Of a DNA stretch of 64,000 nucleotides, positions 1 through 7,717 are shown piece by piece. The DNA comes from Virgibacillus sp. 7505 (GTDB lineage Bacteria > Bacillota > Bacilli > Bacillales > Amphibacillaceae). Made by a program: the position numbers and the translations under genes. Where the stretch lies: contig NZ_NPBF01000021.1 of the NCBI RefSeq assembly GCF_002272135.1, positions 124,001-188,000 on the forward strand, given 5' to 3'. Every line of letters starts with the position of its first letter. Within the stretch, counting starts at the first letter, position 1. A model generated the notes under the pieces. That model had not been told where the DNA came from, ran no database searches, and was given only the letters and a program-made list of their open reading frames with translations.

Positions 1-1040
1 TACAATACTGCAGGAACTAGGATCATGAATCCTATTCCCAAAAGAATCATACCGAGTGACATTTTCGTCGTAGTGCGCAAATCACCGCGTTTTGATTTAC
101 TAAGTTTCAACCAAATAGCAGATATGATTGGTGCAAGGATGACAATGAACAATGGGTTCACAGATTGGAACCAGGATACAGGTATTGTATAACCTCCAAC
201 ATTTCTATCAATGAAGTCCCTTGTATAAAGTGTTAGGGAAGTACCTGCTTGTTCGAAACCGGCCCAGAAGAAGATAACAAAGACAAACAGAATCAATACT
301 GCGCCAGTGCGTTTCTTTTCTGCTTTTGTCATTTTTGCTGCTGGAGCACCTTTTGGAGTGATATTAGTTCGAGCAGGTTTTGTCCCAATATCGCCTAAAT
401 AGCGTTTACCCAACAAGCTGAAAATCAGCTGACCGATAACCATACCAATGGAAGAAGCCAAAAAGGCCCATTTAAAGCCAAAGTGTTCAATACCATCAGC
501 ATCTACTGAGTGGAATAAATCTTCTGCAAGGAAACCAGCAATTAATGGGGAGAAAAATGCTCCCAAGTTGATTCCCATGTAGAAAATTGTGAAGGCGGCA
601 TCCTTCCGTTTATCTCTAGGGTCATACAGATCACCTACATAGGTGGAGATATTCGGTTTGAAGAATCCATTACCAATAATCAAGAAAAGTATTCCTATAT
701 ATAGACCTAATTGGCTGTTGAATAGAAATATTATGAAATCTCCGATTGCCATTGTAATACCACCGATAGTGATGGCTGTTCGAAGTCCTATGAATTTATC
801 GGTTAAATAACCGCCGATAATTGGTGTAAAGTAAATAACTCCTCCATACAAACTATAAATGAATGCAGCATGTTGAGTGCTCATGCCTAAGCCACCGCTT
901 ATTACTGCAGCAGTAAGGTAAAGCATTAATACAGAACGCATTCCATAATAGCTATATCTTTCCCACAATTCAGTGAAGAAGAGAAGATACAATCCCTTTG
1001 GATGCTTCTTCCCTTGTGGGATTGTAGCTGGTGTATCCAT
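1..1040 (-). CDS. dtpT: POT/PTR family proton-dependent oligopeptide transporter, 3' end outside window
   Basis: This is a membrane symporter that takes up di- and tripeptides with protons. About 346 N-terminal residues are visible and the gene runs off the left edge. The proton-coupling motif ELWERYSYYG lies at residues 24-33, GNGFFKPN at about 123-130 and the PTR signature FYMGINLG at 153-160, with many hydrophobic helices between. The start ATG (1038-1040) is preceded by a GGGAGG ribosome site and by a good promoter at 1073-1102. It is divergent from thiT. The family is certain; the exact peptide specificity is inferred from similarity to DtpT. Confidence 0.9.
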   Translation of the reverse strand, partial: MDTPATIPQGKKHPKGLYLLFFTELWERYSYYGMRSVLMLYLTAAVISGGLGMSTQHAAFIYSLYGGVIYFTPIIGGYLTDKFIGLRTAITIGGITMAIGDFIIFLFNSQLGLYIGILFLIIGNGFFKPNISTYVGDLYDPRDKRKDAAFTIFYMGINLGAFFSPLIAGFLAEDLFHSVDADGIEHFGFKWAFLASSIGMVIGQLIFSLLGKRYLGDIGTKPARTNITPKGAPAAKMTKAEKKRTGAVLILFVFVIFFWAGFEQAGTSLTLYTRDFIDRNVGGYTIPVSWFQSVNPLFIVILAPIISAIWLKLSKSKRGDLRTTTKMSLGMILLGIGFMILVPAVL

Positions 1041-1072
1041 TTTAAATCCTCCCTTTTTAAAGAACATTGTCC

Positions 1073-1102
1073 ATTATACGTCATAGTTTTTCTCGAATTC
1101 AA
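1073..1102 (-). promoter_or_regulatory. Probable sigma-A promoter of the peptide transporter
   Basis: On the minus strand TTGAAT, an 18-bp spacer and a perfect TATAAT lie about 35 bp before the start codon of the transporter gene. Confidence 0.7.
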
Positions 1103-1189
1103 ACAATTTCGTTAGATGAAGTAAAAGTAATAAAATTGCTAAAATTTGCACTTGGGTAATATTTCACTTATAGGAAATATTATTAATTA

Positions 1190-1218
1190 TTGCTAACGCT
1201 GTCATTTTTCTATATAAT
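1190..1218 (+). promoter_or_regulatory. Probable sigma-A promoter of thiT
   Basis: TTGCTA, 17 bp and TATAAT stand directly upstream of the TPP riboswitch, so the aptamer would be transcribed from about 20-30 nt after the start site. Confidence 0.75.
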
Positions 1219-1250
1219 AGATGGACAACAGAAAACAAAACGGTACAAAA

Positions 1251-1340
1251 AAGCCTGCAGGGGGAGCCATTTCGGCTGAGATGGACGTATGTTCAGACCC
1301 TTCGAACCTGTGAGTTAGCACTCGCGTAGGGATGTAGCTT
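1251..1340 (+). ncRNA. TPP riboswitch (THI element)
   Basis: The aptamer shows the conserved THI-box parts in order: GGGGAGCC, GGCTGAGA (1274-1281), ACCCTTCGAACCTG (1297-1310), then a TTAGCACTCGCGTAGGGA block. The ends AAGCCTGCA and TGTAGCTT can pair as the closing P1 stem. It precedes thiT, a thiamine uptake gene, which is the expected target. An intrinsic terminator follows, so control is most likely by transcription termination when TPP is bound. Confidence 0.95.
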
Positions 1341-1352
1341 CTTTGATGGGGA

Positions 1353-1403
1353 AACAATGCACATTGGGCCATCGGAAGGATCCCGCTGCAGCATTGTTTT
1401 TTT
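1353..1403 (+). terminator. Expression-platform terminator of the TPP riboswitch
   Basis: AACAATGC (1353-1360) pairs with GCATTGTT (1391-1398) and is followed by a T-run. It lies between the aptamer and the thiT ribosome site, as expected for a terminating thiamine switch. Confidence 0.85.
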
Positions 1404-1431
1404 GTTGCATTCTTTATTAGGGGAGAAAAAT

Positions 1432-1998
1432 ATGCAATCAAGAAGCAGGGTTTTATTTTTAGTAGAGGTGGCAATATTCGCCGCACTTGCATTCGTATTG
1501 GACTTATTTTCATTTAAAGCATGGGCGCAGGGAGGGAGTATCTCCTTGCAGATGGTCCCAATTTTCTTAATGGCGTTTCGGTGGGGATGGAAAGGCGGAC
1601 TTACAACAGGATTAGTAGTAGGGCTGCTGCAATTAGTTACCGGTCCTTATATAATACATGTTGTCCAGGGTTTTATGGACTATCCTCTAGCCTTCACTCT
1701 AGTTGGGCTGGCAGCTGTCACAGCTGGATCCGCTCGTAAGGCTGCAAAAGAAAATAACCGCACAAAGCTTGTAGGGATGTTGATCATCGGAACATTGATT
1801 GGCAGTATAGGTCGGTTTGCAGCACATTTTGTAGGTGGAATGGTCTTCTTCGGATCTGCAGCTGCACCAGGACAAACTGTTTGGGCTTACTCGCTTATAT
1901 ACAACGGCTCTTACCTGCTGCCAAGCTTTATAGCCAGCATTATAGTTATTCTCATTCTCGTTTTGGCTCAGCCAAAACTTATCTTACCGAAAAAATAA
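1432..1998 (+). CDS. thiT: ThiT, thiamine-binding S component of an ECF transporter
   Basis: This 188-residue integral membrane protein should bind extracellular thiamine and work with the shared ECF module (EcfA/A'/T), which is not in this window. Six hydrophobic segments are visible, with the family-type stretch SLQMVPIFLMAFRWG after the first helix and aromatic residues in FMDYPLAF and SLIYNGSYLLPS typical of ThiT. I chose the ATG at 1432 because it follows a GGGGAGAAA ribosome site and lies after the riboswitch terminator. An in-frame ATG at 1357 falls inside the terminator hairpin and is rejected. The riboswitch upstream strongly supports the thiamine role. Confidence 0.93.
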   Translation: MQSRSRVLFLVEVAIFAALAFVLDLFSFKAWAQGGSISLQMVPIFLMAFRWGWKGGLTTGLVVGLLQLVTGPYIIHVVQGFMDYPLAFTLVGLAAVTAGSARKAAKENNRTKLVGMLIIGTLIGSIGRFAAHFVGGMVFFGSAAAPGQTVWAYSLIYNGSYLLPSFIASIIVILILVLAQPKLILPKK

Positions 1999-1999
1999 G

Positions 2000-2031
2000 A
2001 AAAGGCACTGTCTCATGACAGTGCCTTTTCA
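2000..2031. terminator. Bidirectional terminator between thiT and the stress protein gene
   Basis: AAAAGGCACTGTC and GACAGTGCCTTTTC form a hairpin with A/T tracts on both sides, serving the two convergent genes. Confidence 0.8.
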
Positions 2032-2032
2032 T

Positions 2033-2383
2033 TTAAATAAGCAAGCCTTCGACGTTATCAGTTCCAGTTACAATCAAAAAGATTTTACCTTCATCAAGAT
2101 CCTCTTCAAAATCCTCGGCTTCTTCTTGGGAAAAACCGATTTCTTTCAATTTTGCACGAAGTTCATCGCCTTGTTTACTGAACATACTGCCAACAGCACT
2201 TTTAGCTCCCATCTCGGATAATCCTATAGTATTGGCATCCACTTTACTGGATACACGTTTTGTTCTGTCATCATCATGTGACAATACATAGATGTTATCT
2301 TTGTTTACGCCTTTTGTGCTTAAAAGTTGAATGTCTTCTTGCAGCTTTTCATCGTTCGTGTACTCTTTTAAATATGGTTTCAA
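2033..2383 (-). CDS. YflT/general stress protein 17M family protein
   Basis: A soluble 116-residue acidic protein. The N-terminal part (LQEDIQLLSTKGVNKDNIYVLSHDDDRT) matches the heat-induced stress protein YflT (GSP17M-like) domain, in which a strand-helix-strand unit is followed by GAKSAVGSMF and a helical acidic tail. The molecular role of this family is not known; members in Bacillus belong to the general stress regulon. That fits the sigma-B-type promoter at 2425-2449. It stands alone as a single-gene unit. Confidence 0.8.
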   Translation of the reverse strand: MKPYLKEYTNDEKLQEDIQLLSTKGVNKDNIYVLSHDDDRTKRVSSKVDANTIGLSEMGAKSAVGSMFSKQGDELRAKLKEIGFSQEEAEDFEEDLDEGKIFLIVTGTDNVEGLLI

Positions 2384-2424
2384 GTTGAATTCTCCTTTTT
2401 TAGCTAATTTGATGTACTGAATGT

Positions 2425-2449
2425 CTACCCGCTAGCTAGAAAATAAAAC
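2425..2449 (-). promoter_or_regulatory. Sigma-B-type promoter of the YflT-like gene
   Basis: On the minus strand GTTTTA, 13 bp and GGGTAG closely match the sigma-B consensus GTTTAA-N13/14-GGGTAT. It ends about 42 bp before the start codon of a gene whose family is general-stress controlled. Confidence 0.7.
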
Positions 2450-2504
2450 CAACAATATTAATTACAAATGATCAATATAGTATATCTATTATCTGAAATC
2501 CGGC

Positions 2505-2532
2505 TTACAGACGCTGTGTGTTGTGATAAACT
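2505..2532 (+). promoter_or_regulatory. Probable promoter of the 118-residue gene
   Basis: TTACAG, 16 bp and TAAACT stand about 44 bp before the start codon at 2576. Confidence 0.45.
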
Positions 2533-2575
2533 GAATGTAAATCGAAGTTTCCAGTCCTGGTGAGGAGGAAACAAT

Positions 2576-2932
2576 ATGGCAGATATCATTGATTTGGACC
2601 AGTTTAAGACTAAAAAATGCTTATGTCAGGTTGCCAAAATGAAAGGTATCGAATACGAAATATATTTGACTGTCGTTAAATATGTGGACAAGCATACAGA
2701 TAAGCTACTTCCTGAGTATGCTTTTAAAACGACAGATTCCGATCTGTATAAGATATACAATGGAAATCGCGAACTTTTTTTGAAAAGTTATCATGACTTG
2801 CTGCGTTATTGGGATATCCCGCTGATTGATGCAGAAAATCCTGCTAATATGGAATTTGAACGTTTTCCTAAAATAGGGGATCTATGTGCTTTTATTGACC
2901 GAAAAGTTCAAACAGATAAATATACGTGTTGA
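2576..2932 (+). CDS. Hypothetical protein, 118 residues
   Basis: I do not recognise this family. It is a soluble protein with no signal peptide or membrane segment. It is rich in aromatic residues (YEIYLTVVKYVDKH, FLKSYHDLLRYWDIP) and is predicted mostly helical, with three cysteines. The ATG has a strong GGTGAGGAGG ribosome site. It is a single-gene unit with a promoter-like sequence before it and a terminator after it. Codon use looks like that of its neighbours, so it is probably a genuine native gene of unknown role. Confidence 0.75.
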   Translation: MADIIDLDQFKTKKCLCQVAKMKGIEYEIYLTVVKYVDKHTDKLLPEYAFKTTDSDLYKIYNGNRELFLKSYHDLLRYWDIPLIDAENPANMEFERFPKIGDLCAFIDRKVQTDKYTC

Positions 2933-2964
2933 AAGGACAGCTGGATGTTTCAGTTGTCCTTTTT
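2932..2964 (+). terminator. Terminator of the 118-residue gene
   Basis: AAAGGACAGCTG pairs with CAGTTGTCCTTT, followed by a T-run. Confidence 0.85.
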
Positions 2965-3070
2965 GAATGAAGGATAGAAAATGTTAATCCGTGAGAGCAT
3001 AGTGGAGATACGTTTATCTTTGTATTATAAGGGCAATACAGAACTAATTGATTCAAAAGGAGAGAGTCAT

Positions 3071-3565
3071 ATGGTGAATAAGACAACAGAAGTTTCCGCA
3101 GCAGAAGTGCTAGAGCTATTGGAAATAGAGGGCGGAGAAAAAGTGATAGTTTTCGGTGCTGGTAATGGTAATTTGGTTATTCCTATTGCTCATAAAACAA
3201 AGGATCGCGTTACAGCTCTTGAGAAAGATGAAACTTTGTTGGAAGAGTTAGCACTTCGTGCAGAAGAAGAGACACTAACGAATATCGACCGGATGCCGAG
3301 CGGATTAGACAGGCTTCTTAATTTCCCCGACGCTTCCTTTCAGCGTGGACTTGCAGCATTCGTGCTGGATAGCTTAGATGAACCAGAGCAGGCAGCTGCG
3401 GAAATGTACAGAGTGACTATTGAAAAAGGTATCATGATAGCGCTCGGCTACAGTAGAGATCACAGCGCAGATCTGCTTGCAGACAAATTGAAGAAGGCAG
3501 GGTTTGAAGTATCTCAAGGGGACTTAAATGAAGAAGTATATTATGTGAAAGCTTATAAAGCATGA
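3071..3565 (+). CDS. Class I SAM-dependent methyltransferase-like protein
   Basis: A 164-residue protein with a Rossmann-type methyltransferase pattern: motif I VIVFGAGNGNLVIPIA at about 27-42, an acidic residue ending strand 2 (VTALEKDE), and a motif IV-like region (FQRGLAAFVLDSLDEPEQAAAEMYRV). It is shorter than the usual 200-260 residues and lacks a recognisable substrate domain, so the substrate is unknown and it may be a reduced family member. The ATG at 3071 follows AAAGGAGAGAG; longer in-frame readings from 2981 have no ribosome site. Confidence 0.65.
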   Translation: MVNKTTEVSAAEVLELLEIEGGEKVIVFGAGNGNLVIPIAHKTKDRVTALEKDETLLEELALRAEEETLTNIDRMPSGLDRLLNFPDASFQRGLAAFVLDSLDEPEQAAAEMYRVTIEKGIMIALGYSRDHSADLLADKLKKAGFEVSQGDLNEEVYYVKAYKA

Positions 3566-3566
3566 G

Positions 3567-3592
3567 AAAACCGCCAAATGTGGCGGTTTTTT
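3567..3592. terminator. Bidirectional terminator
   Basis: AAAACCGCCA and TGGCGGTTTTTT form a short GC-rich hairpin between two convergent genes. Confidence 0.85.
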
Positions 3593-3597
3593 ATTTA

Positions 3598-4947
3598 TTA
3601 TTGAAGCATGCTCGGGATATCGCTCTCTGCAGTCGGATAAGCCCAAAGCAAGGATTGCAGCATTTGTACAGGTGCTTCCATTTCAATTGCCAAAGTGAAA
3701 ACATTAATCAAGTGTTGAGCATGGGCAGCATATATATGTGCACCGACGATAACCTGTTTTTCCTTGTCCAAAATGATCTTGCTGAATCCTTCCTCCAGCC
3801 TCGTTATCTTGTTGGTAAAGAAAGAGCTCAAATCTTGTTCGATGACAGTATATTTGTCCTGAGCTTTTGCCGCCTCGTCAGCTGACATGCCAACTGAAGC
3901 AATTCCGGGAATCGTATAAACAATGGAAGGCTGAACATGATTGAATTCATCTTGTTGTTTCCCTTCCAGCATGTGATGAATAACACGGCTTCCAGCTTCT
4001 GAAGCCAACGGTGTAAGAGGCAGCTTACCATCATCTGCACAATCACCTGCAGCGTAAATATGCGGTGCAGATATACTCTGCTGATTTTTATCCACTTTGA
4101 TTCCTTTCTTGCTATAGGAAATGGAAGTCTGTTCTAATCCCATTTCTAGCACATTCGGTGTTCGGCCAGCGCCGTGAATTACAATATCAGCAGATATCTT
4201 TTCCGTTTGGTTTCCGGAACGCACGGAAACGATGAATTTGTTTCCTTGTTTTTCAACAGATTCCAGTTCGGTATTCGTCCTGATATCGATACCGAGTTTT
4301 TTGCTGTAAGCGACCAAATGGTTGACGACATCTTCGTCAAATCCTTTCAATGGACGTTCCCCGCGTTGAATGAGTGTTACTTTTCTATTGAAGCGCGCAG
4401 CAATATGTGCGAATTCAAAACTGATATATCCTCCACCTATCAGCACTAATTCCTGGGGAAGCTCATGAAGTTCGAAAAAAGCATCGCTCGAAACCAGATG
4501 TTCAAATCCATCTACAGGAAGTTTAGCAGGGGAAGCTCCCGAAGCGATTAGAATATAAGAAGCCTGCAGTTTCTCTCCGTTAACCTGTACAGTATGGTCA
4601 TCGATGAATTGTGCGTGTCCTTGGTACACCTCAATGCCATCATTTTTGAATTCCTCGACTGTCATTTTAGGAATAGGTTCCGTGAACGTCTCCTTGTGTT
4701 CGCGAAGCTTGCTCCAATCGAGCTGCGCATTTCCAGTCAAACCATAATTCTTCATCCGATCAAAAGCATCCTGGATTCTGACAGTTTCTATCAGCACTTT
4801 CTTCGGATCACATCCCCATTGAGGACATGTACCGCCAAATGGCTTATCATCAATAACGGCCACAGTCCAGCCCTTTCTTCGGGCTGCTGAAGCCGTGCTG
4901 TGGCCACTAACGCCAGATCCTATTACAATCAAATCCAGTTTATGCAT
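3598..4947 (-). CDS. FAD-dependent pyridine nucleotide-disulfide oxidoreductase
   Basis: A 449-residue flavoprotein of the glutathione/mercuric reductase class. It has an N-terminal FAD-binding Rossmann motif (VIGSGVSG, about 8-15), the redox-active pair C41-PQWG-C46, a central NAD(P)-binding motif (VLIGGGYISFEFA), a second FAD segment (IYAAGDCADD) and a C-terminal dimerisation domain. The His-Pro catalytic base of the C-terminus is replaced by Tyr437 in YPTAE, while the nearby Glu is kept. The ATG at 4947 is preceded by GGGAGGATGATACT; a longer reading from 5025 has no support. The substrate (low-molecular-weight disulfide, metal or other) cannot be told; it is not one of the E3/lipoamide type. 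Confidence 0.85.
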   Translation of the reverse strand: MHKLDLIVIGSGVSGHSTASAARRKGWTVAVIDDKPFGGTCPQWGCDPKKVLIETVRIQDAFDRMKNYGLTGNAQLDWSKLREHKETFTEPIPKMTVEEFKNDGIEVYQGHAQFIDDHTVQVNGEKLQASYILIASGASPAKLPVDGFEHLVSSDAFFELHELPQELVLIGGGYISFEFAHIAARFNRKVTLIQRGERPLKGFDEDVVNHLVAYSKKLGIDIRTNTELESVEKQGNKFIVSVRSGNQTEKISADIVIHGAGRTPNVLEMGLEQTSISYSKKGIKVDKNQQSISAPHIYAAGDCADDGKLPLTPLASEAGSRVIHHMLEGKQQDEFNHVQPSIVYTIPGIASVGMSADEAAKAQDKYTVIEQDLSSFFTNKITRLEEGFSKIILDKEKQVIVGAHIYAAHAQHLINVFTLAIEMEAPVQMLQSLLWAYPTAESDIPSMLQ

Positions 4948-5094
4948 AGTATCATCCTCCCTGGCAATATCCTCATTCTGTACCCTGGCACTACGTATAG
5001 AAAACATCCGTTGCAGACAATACATACGGATTGGAAAAGTTCTGATAAGATAGAGAAAAAGACATAATTGGACATGTTAAAAGGAGAGGTATCT

Positions 5095-5505
5095 GTGAAA
5101 ACATTCAAACTGGTAGAGCTTACTCTATATACGACAGATCAAGGATCTTTAAAAGAAAAAGAAATGAAACTGTCCGAAGGTTTAATCATCAATAAGGAAG
5201 AGGATAACGAATGGGTGCTGGAAGCGGTACTGGAGAAAAATGATTTAAAAAGCGTACAAGTATTGTCTGAAAACCGTAAAGTACTGCTTGCCCAGGTCCG
5301 AATTACAAAACCAGAAAACCGTCCAGCTATGTTCCTTGTCCAAGTACAGGAAGTGAATGATTTAGGTGAAGAAGGAAATGTAATCATGAAGGGCACGCTT
5401 GCGAGGGAAGAAAAAATGGAACTGCTCGCTTCTATTAAAAGGATGCGGGAGGAAGGAATGGAAGAAGAAGAGATATTGACAAGCGGAGCCGGTTCGATAG
5501 AGTAA
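5095..5505 (+). CDS. ywpF: YwpF-like protein
   Basis: A 136-residue soluble protein. It opens with VKTFKLVELTL, typical of the YwpF-like family found in Bacillaceae, and ends with a charged helix (EEKMELLASIKRMREEGMEEEEI). The family's function is unknown. The GTG start at 5095 has AAAGGAGAGG at the correct distance; the in-frame ATG at 5068 has none. No terminator is obvious between this gene and the next. Confidence 0.7.
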   Translation: MKTFKLVELTLYTTDQGSLKEKEMKLSEGLIINKEEDNEWVLEAVLEKNDLKSVQVLSENRKVLLAQVRITKPENRPAMFLVQVQEVNDLGEEGNVIMKGTLAREEKMELLASIKRMREEGMEEEEILTSGAGSIE

Positions 5506-5541
5506 GAGCGCTTGAAAATGCGAGCTATTCTCTATCATGCC

Positions 5542-5550
5542 TGCTATAAT
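5542..5550 (+). promoter_or_regulatory. Extended -10 promoter of the potassium uptake gene
   Basis: TGCTATAAT is a perfect extended -10 element 38 bp before the start at 5589. No convincing -35 hexamer is visible. Confidence 0.5.
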
Positions 5551-5588
5551 AGAATACATTTGAAACGTGCATTTAAAGGAGTTCTTGT

Positions 5589-6953
5589 ATGCGTACCTAT
5601 GACCCGCGTTGGCGATGGCTGAATAACATTTCGCCAACCAGATTGATCATCTTATTTTATTTAGCGGCAGTAGTGATTTCTACCTGCTTACTGGCTTTGC
5701 CGGTGGCTCATAAACAAGGAACAAATATTTCCTTCGTTGACGTAGTATTTACGGCTGTCAGCGCCATCAGCGTGACCGGACTTGCTTCTGTTCCGATACA
5801 TGAATATTTCAACACAACAGGCATCATTTTGATTGCCTTCACGATGCAGCTGGGCGGAATTGGCGTTATGACACTAGGAACATTTGTATGGCTGCTGTTC
5901 GGTAAGAAAATCGGTTTCAAGGAACGGAGACTGATCATGGTTGATCAGAATCAGGTATCGTTTCGTGGAGCGGTTAATCTTATGAGGCAAATTCTGGTTG
6001 TTGTCCTGACAATAGAATTGATTGGATTCCTAGTTTTAGGTACGTATTATCTGCAGTATTTCCCAACGGCAGGTGAAGCTTATTTTCAAGGGCTTTTTGC
6101 TTCAATAAGCGCTACGACAAACGGAGGCTTCGATATAACCGGACAGTCACTCATTCCGTTCCGGCATGATTACTTTGTGCAATTCGTACATATGCTGCTT
6201 ATCGTTCTGGGTGCAATCGGTTTTCCAGTCCTGATCGAGGTGAAGCAGTATATGTTTGCTTCGAAGGATGAGCGTGCTTTTATCCGATTTTCCTTGTTCG
6301 CGAAGCTGACAACAATCACTTTCATGGTACTTATTTTTGCTGGTGCAATCATTATTGCATTGCTTGATTCCAGGAACTTCTTCGTGGGGAAATCCTGGCA
6401 TGAAGTATTGTTTTACTCGCTTTTCCAATCGGTGACCACACGAAGCGGGGGGCTTGCAACAATGGATATCGCGCAGCTTACTGAACAGAATCAGCTGTTC
6501 ATGTCTGCGCTAATGTTTGTCGGGGCTTCCCCAAGCAGTGCAGGAGGAGGTATCCGTACTACCACTTTGGCATTAGTGGTCATTGCGCTTTATCACTTTG
6601 CCAGAGGGAACAAACAAATTACGGTCCTCCGGCGGGAGATTCACCCGGAGGATTTATTCAAAGCAATCAACGTGACGATCTTCGGAATGATTTTAGTGTT
6701 CACCTCAGCTGTAATTCTTGCCTCCATTGAGCCGTTTTCGCTAACTGAAGTGCTATTTGAAGTATGTAGTGCCTTCGGAACGGTCGGCTTAAGTCTCGGT
6801 ATAACACCGGAGTTGAGTGATGCAAGTAAAATTGTTTTGATGCTGCTCATGTTTCTTGGAAGAGTCGGCATCCTGACATTCTTGTATTCCTTGCAGCGGA
6901 ATTCGCAGACAGCGAACTTCCACTATCCGAAAGAACGTATCATTATCGGTTAA
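5589..6953 (+). CDS. ktrD: Ktr-type potassium channel subunit (KtrB/KtrD, TrkH family)
   Basis: A 454-residue membrane protein forming the ion path of a Ktr uptake system. Four repeated M1-P-M2 units are visible, with selectivity-filter-like segments SAISVTGLASV, SATTNGGFDITG, VTTRSGGLATMD and SAFGTVGLSLG. The gating loop region GASPSSAGGGIRTTT lies in the third repeat. Its cytoplasmic partner should be a KtrA/KtrC RCK protein; a KtrC-type gene lies at 23770. The length and the stand-alone position fit KtrD better than KtrB, but the two cannot be separated safely by eye. ATG with AAAGGAG ribosome site. Confidence 0.88.
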   Translation: MRTYDPRWRWLNNISPTRLIILFYLAAVVISTCLLALPVAHKQGTNISFVDVVFTAVSAISVTGLASVPIHEYFNTTGIILIAFTMQLGGIGVMTLGTFVWLLFGKKIGFKERRLIMVDQNQVSFRGAVNLMRQILVVVLTIELIGFLVLGTYYLQYFPTAGEAYFQGLFASISATTNGGFDITGQSLIPFRHDYFVQFVHMLLIVLGAIGFPVLIEVKQYMFASKDERAFIRFSLFAKLTTITFMVLIFAGAIIIALLDSRNFFVGKSWHEVLFYSLFQSVTTRSGGLATMDIAQLTEQNQLFMSALMFVGASPSSAGGGIRTTTLALVVIALYHFARGNKQITVLRREIHPEDLFKAINVTIFGMILVFTSAVILASIEPFSLTEVLFEVCSAFGTVGLSLGITPELSDASKIVLMLLMFLGRVGILTFLYSLQRNSQTANFHYPKERIIIG

Positions 6954-6955
6954 TG

Positions 6956-6989
6956 AAGAAAGACGGCATCCTAAGATGCCGTCTTTCTT
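6956..6989. terminator. Terminator of the potassium uptake gene
   Basis: AAGAAAGACGGCATC pairs with GATGCCGTCTTTCTT, with A- and T-rich flanks. It probably also serves the minus-strand YjcZ gene. Confidence 0.85.
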
Positions 6990-6998
6990 CTGTTGGAA

Positions 6999-7160
6999 TT
7001 AGCAGTAGAATGCTGCACCAACAATAATCAACAAGATGAAAAGTACAACGATCAAAGCAAAGCCGTTACCACAGCCGCCGCCGTAGCCGCCAACGTTTTC
7101 ACAACCGCCACCGTAACCGCCTCCGCCGAAACCGCCGAAGCCACCGTATCCGTAACCCAT
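6999..7160 (-). CDS. YjcZ-family glycine/tyrosine-rich small membrane peptide
   Basis: A 53-residue peptide: an N-terminal half made of GYGGFGG-type repeats with two cysteines (GGGCEN, GGGCGNG), then one hydrophobic segment ([20 protein letters not shown]) that ends the protein. This is the pattern of the YjcZ sporulation-related family of Bacillaceae, thought to be spore or forespore membrane/coat components. GGAGGTGAAACAG precedes the ATG. A sigma-K-like promoter lies just upstream. Confidence 0.85.
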   Translation of the reverse strand: MGYGYGGFGGFGGGGYGGGCENVGGYGGGCGNGFALIVVLFILLIIVGAAFYC

Positions 7161-7188
7161 TCTGTTTCACCTCCTAAAGCTTACACCT

Positions 7189-7216
7189 TACTATATGGCG
7201 CAGAGCGTGAAGGGGT
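7189..7216 (-). promoter_or_regulatory. Possible sigma-K promoter of the YjcZ gene
   Basis: On the minus strand AC, 17 bp and CATATAGTA match the sigma-K pattern AC-N16/17-CATANNNTA. It ends 28 bp before the start codon. The rest of 7217-7459 shows no further feature I can support. Confidence 0.45.
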
Positions 7217-7459
7217 ATAGACGTTAGCCCAATTCCGAATACTATTTCCGTTTCGTATTATACAGATATGCAACAATGACGAAATGACTGCTTGCTAGTA
7301 AGCCGAAAGATACAATTTGTTCTATCAGCCTTTGACGAATGATAGGAGAGAAGGAGGAAACGTGTCATTTACTTATGTAAAAAGTGTGAAAAGTGCTTGA
7401 TAAACTTTACATTCATTCGATCTTTTGGCATGATAAGTAATGGAAAAGATTTGTAACTA

Positions 7460-7687
7460 ATGAGGGATAATGGTGATCAAATGATATTGCCTGAACACGC
7501 CAGATATTGTCTGCAGCATTCCAACAAATTAATCAATCTTAACAGGCTGACGCAGCAGATTGAGGTACTGCGTGAGCAAATGGCGGAAGTAGCATTTGAG
7601 AAAGGATTTACAAGCAGTGAATCAATTGCTAAAAGCCAGGAATTGGACAAGCTGCTGAATCTATATGAAGCAAAAAGAAAGATATAA
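7460..7687 (+). CDS. Spo0E-like aspartyl-phosphate phosphatase
   Basis: A small helical-hairpin protein of up to 75 residues. The core NRLTQQIEVLREQMAEVAFEKGFTSSESIAKSQELDKLLNLYE carries the Spo0E signature, including the SQELD motif needed for dephosphorylating Spo0A~P. It would lower the drive to sporulate. The ATG at 7460 and the one at 7481 (preceded by GGTGAT) are both possible starts, so the first seven residues are uncertain. Confidence 0.85.
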   Translation: MRDNGDQMILPEHARYCLQHSNKLINLNRLTQQIEVLREQMAEVAFEKGFTSSESIAKSQELDKLLNLYEAKRKI

Positions 7688-7716
7688 AAAGGACAGGTTC
7701 CCGAACCTGTCCTTTA
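7688..7716. terminator. Bidirectional terminator
   Basis: AAAGGACAGGTTC pairs with GAACCTGTCCTTT between convergent genes; the T-run is better on the minus strand. Confidence 0.75.
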
Positions 7717-7717
7717 G

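Noticed and set aside
7361-7396. GTG-started 11-codon frame after GAAGGAGGAAAC, upstream of the Spo0E-like gene
   Set aside because: Good ribosome site but only 11 residues (MSFTYVKSVKSA-like) and no supporting structure; too little to call.
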